Origin: Perspicuibacillus lycopersici
Lineage (GTDB): Bacteria; Bacillota; Bacilli; Bacillales; Caldibacillaceae
Assembly (NCBI RefSeq): GCF_025660475.1
Contig: NZ_JAOUSF010000005.1
Span: forward strand, 248,001-312,000
Length of the DNA stretch: 64,000 nt
Direction: 5' to 3'
The translations under genes were made by a program, and so were the position numbers. The notes under the pieces are model-generated. The model did not search any database and was not told the DNA's origin. It was given only the letters and a program-made list of their open reading frames with translations. Below are positions 1-7,700 of the stretch, one piece after another. The stretch's first letter is position 1, and each line of letters begins with the position of its first letter.

Positions 1-176
1 ATAGAAGCACCTGCAGCAGTATATCCGATGTAGTCGGCTACATAGTCATCAATAAATTTCTCCAAATCTTCCATCGGAATACCAGAAGGGGTAGTGGTTT
101 CATCAGCGGAAAATGCCCTGGGGGTAAAAAGAGAAAGACTAATCAAGAACAAAAATACGACAGCAAATCGCTTCAT
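1..176 (-). CDS. Secreted protein N-terminus, possibly a serine hydrolase of the beta-lactamase family (partial)
   Basis: The ATG is at 176 and the frame is open to the left edge of the window, so only about 58 N-terminal residues are visible. They show a Sec signal peptide (MKR, then a hydrophobic run, ending near AFSA) followed by a Ser/Thr/Pro-rich stretch and a segment reading DDYVADYIGYTAAGAS. In penicillin-binding-protein-like serine hydrolases such a segment precedes the first beta strand. No catalytic motif (SxxK, YxN) lies inside the window, so the family assignment is an inference from the N-terminus only. Confidence 0.45.
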   Translation of the reverse strand, partial: MKRFAVVFLFLISLSLFTPRAFSADETTTPSGIPMEDLEKFIDDYVADYIGYTAAGAS

Positions 177-302
177 TATACGTTTTCTCCTCACCGTTTG
201 ACTAACTACTTTACTTGTCTATTATTCTATCATTAATTCTTTCGTTATTTTCATAAAGTTTATTGTTTTTTCATTAATTTTAATTTGTATTTTTTCTAAT
301 AG

Positions 303-491
303 CTAAACTTTCCTAGAAAAGCTTCCTGCTCTGTTCTATCGGATTTCTTCGATTTCTACACAGAAGTTCCTCACTTATCTACCTTCAGTAAAAATGATGT
401 ACGCCGCTATTATGAATTTGATGTATTTGAAGACATCTTCTATCCTATTTTGAAAGAGATTATCGCTCCTTTTATACTAATTTTTACATAA
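303..491 (+). pseudogene. Possible C-terminal remnant of an unidentified gene
   Basis: After a TAG at 300-302, one frame stays open for 62 codons to a TAA. It encodes a protein-like acidic and aromatic stretch (segments such as SDFFDFYTEV and RRYYEFDVFEDIFYP). It has no plausible start or ribosome binding site and I do not recognise the family. Its end overlaps the 3' end of the opposing GNAT pseudogene. It may be the tail of a decayed gene or a chance open frame. The rest of the gap from 177 to 483 is AT-rich and shows nothing else. Confidence 0.2.
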
Positions 492-942
492 CATTCGTCT
501 CTTTTTCATAGAAATTGATGGAATAACCACTAGCACCATATACTAGCCCACTATGTTTCCAACCATATTTTTCATAATAGCCTTCCAAATCCGTTGCTAG
601 AAATAGTTTTTTATATCCTTTTTTGGCAGCTTCCATTAAACCGTGTTGCAACAATTTTGATCCTATTTCCTTCCCTCTATATTTTTCGTCTACATAAAGG
701 CAGGCTAGCCATGGACACAAGTCCTGGCGGTTATTAAGGTCATTTCGTAATAATGCATATGTTCCAATAATCGGTTCATTATCTATTGCTACATAAAACT
801 TTGGAAAATCCGATGAAGAACAGGAATGTACTATAGCATCTTCATAAAATGGATAATTATCCTCGTTTCCCCATTTTTCCCAAAAAACTTGTATTGCCTT
901 TTCTAACTATTTATTTTTAGCTATTAATTCAACAATTTCCAT
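484..942 (-). pseudogene. GNAT N-acetyltransferase interrupted by one amber codon
   Basis: Reading from the ATG at 942, the frame encodes a complete GNAT-type protein of about 152 codons, except that codon 12 is TAG (complement of 907-909). Downstream, the acetyl-CoA binding region is intact: PWLACLYVDEKYRGKEIGSKLL carries the RGxxIGxxL signature, followed by LFLATDLEGYYEKYGW, where GNAT proteins usually have the last strands. A partial protein from an internal start (TTG, Met-Cys-Pro-Trp) would cover only the last 78 codons and lack the N-terminal half of the fold. The single nonsense mutation in otherwise well preserved coding sequence suggests recent inactivation, suppression, or a sequencing error. 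Confidence 0.75.
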
Positions 943-970
943 ACGTACTCTCTTTCGTCAAAGTCTAGAA

Positions 971-1564
971 CTAATCATTCAATCCTTTACCTTCGAGGAT
1001 CTTTTCTGTATATTTTTCAATTCTTGTCACACGTGTTTTTGATTGCTTTGCTTGTGCGAAATAAAGGAGATATGCCCGTTGCCTTCCTGGTGTTAATGCT
1101 TCAAAAGCAGTTTTCAATTCTGGATTTTCTGCGAATTTCGTTTCCAGTTCTTCCGGTACTGGGTAATCGGAATGCTTTTTAAATTCTACTTCTAATCCAG
1201 CCTTTTCCACCTCTATTGCTTCAGAAATATACCCCTTTATAGCCGGTTCGAGCTCCACGATTTCTTGTACATTGGTAAAGCGAATTTGCCTTGCGGACTG
1301 GGAATTTTCTGTTTGTTGAATTAAAATATGATTCGGATCCTTTAGCAGGGCACCTTTCGGAAACAGTAGTGCACAATACTCCTTAAAGCCATGAATAAGC
1401 ACGATATTTTTATTCTCAAAAGTATAGCAAGGATGCATCCACTTAATTTCTTCAGTCAGATCACAATCCAACACAATTTTTCTTAATGTCTCGTATTCTG
1501 CTTTCCACTTTGTGGCTTTTCTTATAAATCCATCGACTTTACGACTCGTTTTACTATTCGTCAT
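971..1564 (-). CDS. ydeI: YdeI/OmdA-family protein with DUF1801 domain
   Basis: The 197-residue protein has the two-part layout of Bacillus YdeI. An N-terminal DUF1801 domain (about residues 15-110, including KWMHPCYTF and ALLFPKGALL) is followed by a C-terminal bacteriocin-protection/OmdA-like domain (about 135-190, with ALTPGRQRAYLLYFAQAKQS and repeated Arg/Lys). The biochemical function is unknown; some family members are described as conferring resistance to bacteriocins or antibiotics. It lies 54 bases downstream of the SRPBCC gene on the same strand and probably belongs to the operon started at the ArsR promoter. A purine-rich AAAAAAGGGGGTGTATCTCT precedes the ATG. Confidence 0.8.
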   Translation of the reverse strand: MTNSKTSRKVDGFIRKATKWKAEYETLRKIVLDCDLTEEIKWMHPCYTFENKNIVLIHGFKEYCALLFPKGALLKDPNHILIQQTENSQSARQIRFTNVQEIVELEPAIKGYISEAIEVEKAGLEVEFKKHSDYPVPEELETKFAENPELKTAFEALTPGRQRAYLLYFAQAKQSKTRVTRIEKYTEKILEGKGLND

Positions 1565-1618
1565 AGAGATACACCCCCTTTTTTATGAAAAAATGAAGTA
1601 ACTGAATGGAAGCGCGCA

Positions 1619-2005
1619 TTACTCTCCGATAACTTTTTTAAGCTCGTTCACCATATTTGCCCAACCATATTTCGCACCATTAAATGCTTGGTTTTCTTCT
1701 TCAAAGCCAGTATGCTCTAGGTGAAGATGGGTCATTCCCGCTTCTTCTTTTAATGTCCATGTCACAATCGTATCGATTGGACCACCAATCCAAGTATAGG
1801 AAAGCTTATATGGTTCCTCTACAACCAATACTTCACAATCAACAATTAAATTCCATTGTTCATTACGAAATTGACATTTATATCCAACAATAGGTTTAAA
1901 ATCATTTTTCATCACCCATTTTGCAAGTGTTTCCGAATCGGTTAACGCTTCCCACACCTTATCAATCGAGCTTTTAAACTGAAAATCTAATGAAAATCCT
2001 GTCAT
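1619..2005 (-). CDS. SRPBCC/AHSA1 (START-fold) family protein
   Basis: This is a 128-residue single-domain protein of the Aha1-C/SRPBCC hydrophobic-ligand-binding fold. It has the typical opening FQFKSSIDKVWEALTDSETLAKW, a central Y-x-W-I-G-G-P strand, and the C-terminal helix GWANMVNELKKVI. The start is fixed by GAGGAGGAATAAGCA just before the ATG. That ribosome binding site lies inside the end of the arsR-like gene, only 3 bases upstream, so the two are probably translationally coupled. ArsR plus SRPBCC pairs are common in Firmicutes and the ligand is usually unknown. Confidence 0.85.
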   Translation of the reverse strand: MTGFSLDFQFKSSIDKVWEALTDSETLAKWVMKNDFKPIVGYKCQFRNEQWNLIVDCEVLVVEEPYKLSYTWIGGPIDTIVTWTLKEEAGMTHLHLEHTGFEEENQAFNGAKYGWANMVNELKKVIGE

Positions 2006-2008
2006 TGC

Positions 2009-2332
2009 TTATTCCTCCTCTAATAATTGTTTTAAAATTGCCACTCTATCCACCCAAAACTTCTCGTAAAAACTTACCCAGTCTTTTACTTCCTTTAATG
2101 GATCGGCATTTAATCGATACCTTGTTTCTCTCCCAACTTTCCGGTCGATAACTAGCCTGGCTTCCTTCAGTATTGCCAAATGTTTCGAAACAGCTGTCCG
2201 ACCCATTGAAAAATGTGTGGTTAATTCTTTAAGAGGTAACTCCTCTGCCTCTGCCAAAAGTTGCAGTAGTTTACGTCTTGTAGGGTCAGCAATGGCTGCA
2301 TAAACATCACGCTCATGATTATTCTCTTTCAA
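2009..2332 (-). CDS. ArsR-family winged-helix repressor (SdpR-like, no metal site)
   Basis: The protein of about 107 residues is a compact ArsR winged helix: AAIADPTRRKLLQLL, then LKELTTHFSMGRTAVSKHLAILKEARLV (recognition helix), then the wing RKVGRETRYRL. It contains no cysteine, so it is not a classical metal sensor. I chose the TTG at 2330-2332 because AAGGTGGGG lies 5-7 bases upstream. The ATG at 2362 would sit almost at the predicted transcription start and has no ribosome binding site. The promoter immediately upstream contains palindromes that this protein probably binds, giving autoregulation of the arsR-SRPBCC-ydeI unit. Confidence 0.85.
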   Translation of the reverse strand: MKENNHERDVYAAIADPTRRKLLQLLAEAEELPLKELTTHFSMGRTAVSKHLAILKEARLVIDRKVGRETRYRLNADPLKEVKDWVSFYEKFWVDRVAILKQLLEEE

Positions 2333-2355
2333 ATGTACCCCACCTTTTAAATCAG

Positions 2356-2403
2356 CCACCATTTGGTGTCTTAATTATACGACACCATTTAGTGTCATGT
2401 CAA
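2356..2403 (-). promoter_or_regulatory. Sigma-A promoter with ArsR operator between -35 and -10
   Basis: On the minus strand TTGACA (2398-2403) and TATAAT (2374-2379) are both perfect consensus and are separated by 18 bases. Almost the whole spacer is the inverted repeat GACACTAAATGGTGTC (2381-2396). A related palindrome, CACCAAATGGTG, sits just downstream of the -10 at 2357-2368. A third half-site (ACACCATT) lies upstream at 2403-2410. This arrangement is expected for a repressor that blocks RNA polymerase, and the adjacent ArsR protein is the obvious candidate. Confidence 0.8.
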
Positions 2404-2528
2404 CACCATTACAAAATAAAGAGGACTGAATCGTAATAATGGATTCAGCCTATATTATGCCGTTATTTTGCCTAAACTTGCGTATTTTGAAAATATATCC
2501 CTATACAGTCACTAATATTTTCCGCTCA

Positions 2529-3743
2529 CTATAGCGTAACTTTCGTACCCGATGATTCCACTACCTGAACCTGTTGTTTCGACAAATAAAAATAGCCAAT
2601 CAATGCCGTTATACAAATGATACTCCCTATTACCAAATAGAGTGTACGGATACTGTAAAACTGTACAGCGACCGTTGCAAATAAAATACCAGCTGGAAGC
2701 ATCGTCCGCATAATTAATAATCGCACAGATGTTACCTTTCCCATTACATGATTTGGAATAACCCGTTGAATAAGTGTGAGGTTATAAATAGTAAAGATGG
2801 CAATTGCGATGCCAGCGATACATTCTGTCACAAGTGCAAGTGAATACCAAGACGTTATACTTAAGGAAATATACGTGCACCCGCCAATAAATAAGGTGGA
2901 AAATAGCAGCCCGATTCCTTTAATGGTACCTAATCTTGCATTTATCATGGCACCGAAAATATAACCGATTGGAAATCCCGCCATAAACAATCCATACGCT
3001 GCATACGGTTCCTCTAAAATTGTCGTAATATAAGGCAAAGTTGTAACAATGGTCACCCCTACACCAAATTGGACAAAACCAAAGAACACTCCAAGCCAAA
3101 CAATTAATTTATGCTTGAAATATGATTGAAGTCCTTCTCGGAATTCGGATATCCATCGGTTTCGCTCCGTTATTTTTTTGTATTCTTCTTTAACATTAAT
3201 CAAGAGAAGTGCGCTTATACCAAATGCTGTCGCAATAATACAGACAATCCATTCGATTGCCAATAGATCGATGAATATTCCTGATAATAACGGTCCCATT
3301 ACTGCCATCACTTGGCGAATACTCTCTAACGAAGCATTTGCTTTTATGAGTTGTTCCTTCTCGACAATGGTAGGTAAAATCGCTTGATTTGCTGGTGTGA
3401 AAATTGGCATGATTAATCCGACAATAATCTGGATGATGTAAATAAAGGCGATCGTAAAATTATCGATAAAAAGCGCAACAACTAAAACAGTTGCAAGTAC
3501 CATTCGAATGAGTTGGCAAAGGATCATCGTCCATTTTCGGCTCCACCGATCAATATATGGTCCAATAAATAATTGCATAAAAAAGGAAGGGATATAATAA
3601 ATTAGCCAAACAAGCCCTAATGCAGACGGCGAACCTGTTACCTCATAAATTAAGATAGAATTACAGGCGGTAAAAAGCGCACCTCCGAATTCAGAAATGG
3701 CACTACTCAACCAAATGAAACGAAAACTAGCCTTAGATTTCAT
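2529..3743 (-). CDS. MFS transporter (MFS_3-type, 12 TM)
   Basis: This protein of about 404 residues has twelve predicted hydrophobic segments. It carries the MFS loop 2-3 signature in degenerate form (GPYIDRWSRKWTMI) and a central cytoplasmic loop around residues 185-205. It resembles the Bacillus drug-exporter-like MFS_3 group (macrolide efflux or enterobactin exporter-like); the substrate is unknown. The start MKSKASFRF at 3743 is preceded by AGAGAAAGG and fits the family N-terminus better than the upstream in-frame TTG at 3782. It has no close partner gene; the ArsR operon lies downstream on the same strand but has its own promoter. Confidence 0.8.
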   Translation of the reverse strand: MKSKASFRFIWLSSAISEFGGALFTACNSILIYEVTGSPSALGLVWLIYYIPSFFMQLFIGPYIDRWSRKWTMILCQLIRMVLATVLVVALFIDNFTIAFIYIIQIIVGLIMPIFTPANQAILPTIVEKEQLIKANASLESIRQVMAVMGPLLSGIFIDLLAIEWIVCIIATAFGISALLLINVKEEYKKITERNRWISEFREGLQSYFKHKLIVWLGVFFGFVQFGVGVTIVTTLPYITTILEEPYAAYGLFMAGFPIGYIFGAMINARLGTIKGIGLLFSTLFIGGCTYISLSITSWYSLALVTECIAGIAIAIFTIYNLTLIQRVIPNHVMGKVTSVRLLIMRTMLPAGILFATVAVQFYSIRTLYLVIGSIICITALIGYFYLSKQQVQVVESSGTKVTL

Positions 3744-3967
3744 TGAAATACAGCCTTTCTCTTCATAAGCACTAATGGACAAAACACGAATCGTCTATCG
3801 AATAATGTTACATTTTTTTTTTGTCCACTGTATGAAATAATTCGACAGTTTTCTACTAGTTCCTGCTGATTCTATCAATCTCTTTTAATGATCATAGGTA
3901 GAGATGATAGAAATTCTCATGTTACAATAATTCTATACAATCCTAGAAAAGTTGGAGGTAAAACAAT

Positions 3968-5074
3968 ATGAATACCTTTGATGCGCTGAATATTTTTTAT
4001 AAAGAAGATACGATTTCCGATTTTCTAATCCATTGTTTCAAAGATGATAATAACCAGTTTCTCGCGTGCTTTTTGCAGGAAGCTAAAATTTTTGTCGACA
4101 ACAATGCTAGTTTTGAAATCGAAACTCGAGTCGGTCTCGGAAAAGCAATCGGGACACCGGACGTGATTATTAAAGCTACTTCTGATTCGGAAATCCAATT
4201 GATTATTATCGAAAATAAAATGGGCTCTGCTGAAGGGAATGAACAAACGAATCGTTATGAATCGCTCGAAGCTAGGAAGCGTATGGCTAAACGATTTAAC
4301 ATTGACTTAACTGACACGAAATTTCACTTTATTTTTTTAGCTTTAGACACAACCACTAGACCAAAAAATTCCAAGTATGTGTTCTTAAACTATCAACTAT
4401 TTTTATCTGGCGACTGGCCACTTAAGGACCCTACTCTTTCAACCATTTTCAAAGATTTTCAGGAGACATTGCACCGATTCTATGAACCAATGCAAACCCC
4501 ATACAAGAGTCTTGCATCCAATGTAGAGATGGACGGGATGCAACGAAAAATTTGTTGGCAGAACATTCTCTATGAAACAATGTCTACGAATCCAAACCTT
4601 GATTTGCGTTGGGGTGAAGTTGCCGGTGCGGGACGGAATAACTTTTTATTTTTGATCACGAAGAAGAATTGGTATAGCTCCGAACCCCATACGGAAGTAG
4701 GTCTTACCCAAACTTTTTACATTCACATTGATGTTTATATTAATTTGCTAAATAAGCAAAAGAACGGAATCCGTGAAATAGGTATTCGCTTTGAAACGCA
4801 TCCATATGAGCCCCATGACAAAATCAAGCATTTACCTGGGTATGAGACATTTATGAGTAATAAACAGATGTTTCAAGAAAAACTTTTGGAAATTACGAAG
4901 CAGCATGGAATCGAGACGAAATCGAAAAACACAAAACTACTGGTGATGACCCTACCAATTAAAGGGACTACTATCCGTGATACCGTTCAACAGATTAAGC
5001 AGCAAGTAAATGCTATCGAAGGATGTATCGATAAAGTCGTAGCTGAAATGGTAAACGAAAATTTGCTTAATTAA
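3968..5074 (+). CDS. PD-(D/E)XK nuclease superfamily protein (PDDEXK_4-like)
   Basis: The N-terminal third carries a recognisable PD-(D/E)XK core: a helix-rich start, Glu-rich FEIETRVGLG, then GTPDVII (Asp 65) and LIIIENKMG (Glu 82, Lys 84) followed by QTNRYESL. This matches the PF14281-type family of presumed nucleases whose targets are unknown. The rest (about residues 180-368) is alpha/beta with no domain I recognise. TTGGAGGTAAAACAAT precedes the ATG. It is a single gene flanked by an opposing exporter and an opposing DnaD-like gene, so it may be a solitary restriction or defence nuclease; that is inference only. Confidence 0.75.
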   Translation: MNTFDALNIFYKEDTISDFLIHCFKDDNNQFLACFLQEAKIFVDNNASFEIETRVGLGKAIGTPDVIIKATSDSEIQLIIIENKMGSAEGNEQTNRYESLEARKRMAKRFNIDLTDTKFHFIFLALDTTTRPKNSKYVFLNYQLFLSGDWPLKDPTLSTIFKDFQETLHRFYEPMQTPYKSLASNVEMDGMQRKICWQNILYETMSTNPNLDLRWGEVAGAGRNNFLFLITKKNWYSSEPHTEVGLTQTFYIHIDVYINLLNKQKNGIREIGIRFETHPYEPHDKIKHLPGYETFMSNKQMFQEKLLEITKQHGIETKSKNTKLLVMTLPIKGTTIRDTVQQIKQQVNAIEGCIDKVVAEMVNENLLN

Positions 5075-5100
5075 AAAACGATCAAATCCATGATCCAACA

Positions 5101-5133
5101 ACAGGTCCGTAATGATTTTGTTAGTGGACCTGT
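5101..5133 (+). terminator. Hairpin after the nuclease-like gene
   Basis: ACAGGTCC (5101-5108) pairs perfectly with GGACCTGT (5126-5133) around a 17-base loop. The downstream tract (CTCTAAACTT) is poor in T, so termination may be weak. Confidence 0.45.
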
Positions 5134-5219
5134 CTCTAAACTTACATCAATAATCAAGCGCTCTCCCTGAGTTACTATCATATTCAAAATACCTCGTTTT
5201 CTTGTAAATTGGTGGTCGA

Positions 5220-6209
5220 TTAATTCCAATACCGCCTTTCCATCTGTTGTCTCCTTCTATTCCTTTGTTCCCTAAATTTCCTTTCCGCATCCTCAATTTG
5301 TTTAATCGTCTGAAAGTCACTCTTTAACCAATAAGAAAGAATTGCATCAACATATTTCCAATTCATTTTTCCCATCTCGATAGCTCGTTTCAATGCTTCA
5401 ATCACCAATTCCTCTGATAATTTAGTTGACCAATCAGAGATTTTTCTTACGTAATAATGATTTAATGTCCCAAAACCATTTTCTTTGAAAAACCGAAAGG
5501 CATTTTCTATAGGTATCCTTTTGTTGGCAGCTGCGTTGGTGGTAATGGTGGTTATTATTTTTTTTTGAAAATCCTCTTGGGTAATCTCTGAAGAAGTCTC
5601 TGGTATTGCTTTATTCCATTTGATACCATTTGTTTTCCAGTTTGAACTGTTTAGTGAACGATTACGAGTGTTGGAATGATAATAAATTGGAGCACCTTGT
5701 ACCAGTTTCCCGCTCACCGATGGATTATTTTGACCCAATAGAGTTTCCTCTTTCTTACTATTCGAAACAATGGAATGTCGTATTTCCTCTTGCTCAGCCA
5801 AGCGATCCTCTTTTTTATTCTCTCCAAGGGATGGATAAGTTTTATGCGTTTTCGATGGAGACCTCCCTTCCTCTTCCTCCCCACCATATTGTAGATTTAA
5901 TAATTCATAATTAATTCGATACCATTTCGTCTTGTCCATTTTCATTCGATTATAATTGCTGGAGATGATTATTTTTTCTGATTCTAATTTGGAAATTATT
6001 CGTTTGACTGTACTAATTGACCAAAACGGAAACTGTGCTTGCCAGTCTTCATACGTGTTATATACCCATTTATACCCATCATGTTCATGATTACTTCGCT
6101 GCAGCCAATAATGAAGCTGCTGAACAAAGATTGCTTCATTTAAACCAATTTTCTTGGCAAAATTAGGTAATAATAGCATCGGTTTTTCATTGATTACAAG
6201 ATTACTCAT
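5220..6209 (-). CDS. DnaD-like replication/primosome protein, phage or mobile-element type
   Basis: This 329-residue protein has an N-terminal winged helix (residues 1-110: LNEAIFVQQLHYWLQ, WSISTVKRIISKLE), as in replisome-organiser proteins of Gram-positive phages and integrative elements. A low-complexity linker follows, then a C-terminal DnaD/DnaB_2-type helical domain ending in MNWKYVDAILSYWLKSD before a basic tail. Such proteins load helicase at an origin. AGGAAGAGGAAG precedes the ATG. No terminase, integrase or other phage gene is nearby, so it is an orphan, possibly the relic of an integrated element. The function is inferred from fold similarity only. Confidence 0.7.
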   Translation of the reverse strand: MSNLVINEKPMLLLPNFAKKIGLNEAIFVQQLHYWLQRSNHEHDGYKWVYNTYEDWQAQFPFWSISTVKRIISKLESEKIIISSNYNRMKMDKTKWYRINYELLNLQYGGEEEEGRSPSKTHKTYPSLGENKKEDRLAEQEEIRHSIVSNSKKEETLLGQNNPSVSGKLVQGAPIYYHSNTRNRSLNSSNWKTNGIKWNKAIPETSSEITQEDFQKKIITTITTNAAANKRIPIENAFRFFKENGFGTLNHYYVRKISDWSTKLSEELVIEALKRAIEMGKMNWKYVDAILSYWLKSDFQTIKQIEDAERKFREQRNRRRQQMERRYWN

Positions 6210-6512
6210 CTTCCTCTTCCTTTCAATATGGAATAATTTTTTTAATCAAGGCAAATACCATCTACTATTGTTATATCGTTAGAAAGGAAAAATGGACTAA
6301 AAAATTTCTATCGAATGGCAATTCATTATATCGTTGCTTTAAAAAGGTCTAGCGTATAAACCTTTCTGTAAATATTTTTTATAAACTAAATGAACCAAAT
6401 ATAGGCATTTCGAAATCCGTCAAACCTTGAATTAGTACCGCTTTTATCCGTCTTTATGTATGCTTGTTTCTTTTATTCTCAAAATTATTTTTGAACTTAC
6501 AAGAAAAAAGGA

Positions 6513-6541
6513 TTGATTTTTTCTGCTGATATTTGTATAGT
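6513..6541 (+). promoter_or_regulatory. Promoter of the manganese riboswitch
   Basis: TTGATT (6513-6518) and TATAGT (6536-6541) are separated by 17 bases, with the riboswitch aptamer beginning about 25 bases downstream. The rest of the gap from 6210 to 6512 is AT-rich and holds no gene I can support. Confidence 0.65.
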
Positions 6542-6570
6542 TTTAATAAGGAAATAATTTCGTAGATAAT

Positions 6571-6697
6571 CAAAGGGGAGTAGTTTTTACAATAAAGCCG
6601 TCATTACATGGGATTTCCCATCGGTTTTATTGGCAGCCTCGGTTGTTAACAAGACCTTTGAATTATGAAGCTTATTCATAATTCAAAGGTCTTTTTT
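6571..6697 (+). promoter_or_regulatory. yybP-ykoY manganese riboswitch with transcription terminator
   Basis: The RNA opens with CAAAGGGGAGTAG, the hallmark of the yybP-ykoY family. The first six bases pair with CCTTTG at 6655-6660 to close helix P1, and the middle contains the second conserved arm (GCCGTC ... CCCATCGG). The 3' strand of P1 is also the 5' part of a perfect 19-bp terminator stem (6651-6669 with 6675-6693) followed by a run of T. P1 and terminator are therefore mutually exclusive: bound Mn2+ stabilises the aptamer and allows read-through. This predicts an ON switch for the downstream TerC-type exporter, as known for this class in Bacillus. Confidence 0.9.
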
Positions 6698-6742
6698 GTT
6701 CTCTTTTTGATTTTTCAAAAAAATTACATTGGAGGTTTGCAA

Positions 6743-7528
6743 ATGGATTTATCTTTATTTTTACAATATGGTACAGTTTTATTAGTTTTAGTCGTACTTG
6801 AAGGTTTATTATCTGCAGATAATGCTCTCGTTCTAGCAGTAATGGCAAAAGGATTGCCAGAGGAACAACAAAGGAAAGCACTCAATATCGGTTTAGCACT
6901 TGCTTTTATATTCCGTATCGGTGCCATTTTCATAATTTCATTCTTATTTAATGTATGGGAAGTGCAAGCAATTGGTGCTGCATACTTGATTTTTATTGCG
7001 GCAAAACATTTCCTTAAAAAAGACCATGGGGAGAAGCAAGTAAAGCAAAAAAGCTTTAAAGCCGCTGTTGCACAAATTGCATTAGCAGATATTGCCTTTG
7101 CAATTGATTCGATTTTAGCTGCTGTGGCACTAGTTATCGCGCTTCCGCTTACTACTTTTGGACATATTGGTGGTATGGATACTGCACAGTTTGTCGTGAT
7201 TGTATTAGGTGCACTTGCAGGTCTGATTGTTATTCGATTTGCTTCCGCATTATTCATTAAGTTATTAACCGAACGTCCAAGTTTAGAGTCCGCTGCGATG
7301 TTAATTGTTGGATGGGTTGGGGTAAAATTAGTGATGCACACATTAGCCCATGAAGCAGTACATATCATCCCACACTCCTTTGTCGAAGGTCCGATTTGGA
7401 ATTCGATTTTCTGGGTTGTGATGATAGCAATTGCCGTTATCGGTTGGTTTGCATCTGGATCGAAAAAGACAGAAACTCCGCATACAGAAGGAACAGCTAT
7501 TACAGAAAAAGAAAGACAAAGTGTTTAA
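6743..7528 (+). CDS. TerC-family membrane protein, probable Mn2+ exporter (YceF/YkoY-like)
   Basis: This 261-residue integral membrane protein belongs to the TerC family. It has the conserved acidic membrane motifs EGLLSADNALVLAVM near the N-terminus and LADIAFAIDSILAAVA in the middle, and about seven hydrophobic segments. Related Bacillus proteins (YceF, YkoY) export manganese. I chose the ATG at 6743, preceded by TTGGAGG. The in-frame ATG at 6665 falls inside the terminator hairpin of the riboswitch. Control by a yybP-ykoY riboswitch strongly supports a manganese detoxification role. Confidence 0.9.
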   Translation: MDLSLFLQYGTVLLVLVVLEGLLSADNALVLAVMAKGLPEEQQRKALNIGLALAFIFRIGAIFIISFLFNVWEVQAIGAAYLIFIAAKHFLKKDHGEKQVKQKSFKAAVAQIALADIAFAIDSILAAVALVIALPLTTFGHIGGMDTAQFVVIVLGALAGLIVIRFASALFIKLLTERPSLESAAMLIVGWVGVKLVMHTLAHEAVHIIPHSFVEGPIWNSIFWVVMIAIAVIGWFASGSKKTETPHTEGTAITEKERQSV

Positions 7529-7559
7529 TACAATTATAGAATGAAAAGTTTCGAAATAC

Positions 7560-7600
7560 ACACCCACAAGAGGTCTTACATGCTTTTTGTGGGTGTTTCT
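7560..7600 (+). terminator. Terminator of the TerC gene
   Basis: ACACCCACAA (7560-7569) pairs perfectly with TTGTGGGTGT (7587-7596), followed by TTCTCT. Confidence 0.75.
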
Positions 7601-7628
7601 CTATTGAATTTTGCTTTTTAATACAAAA

Positions 7629-7652
7629 GAAAAACACCCTATTAAAGAGTGC
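7629..7652 (-). terminator. Terminator of the carboxylate operon
   Basis: On the minus strand CACTCT pairs with AGGGTG around a 5-base loop (7635-7651), followed by five T. It lies about 50 bases beyond the stop of the DASS transporter, the last gene of the operon. Confidence 0.6.
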
Positions 7653-7700
7653 TACAAACTACGTTTTAAATTTATAATTTCACCTTTCACCCCCTATTTA

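Noticed and set aside
6724..7368. Long minus-strand frame of 214 codons inside the TerC gene
   Set aside because: It is antisense to a well supported gene, has no ribosome binding site, and its composition (Ile/Ala/Asn/Thr-rich) reflects the opposite strand.
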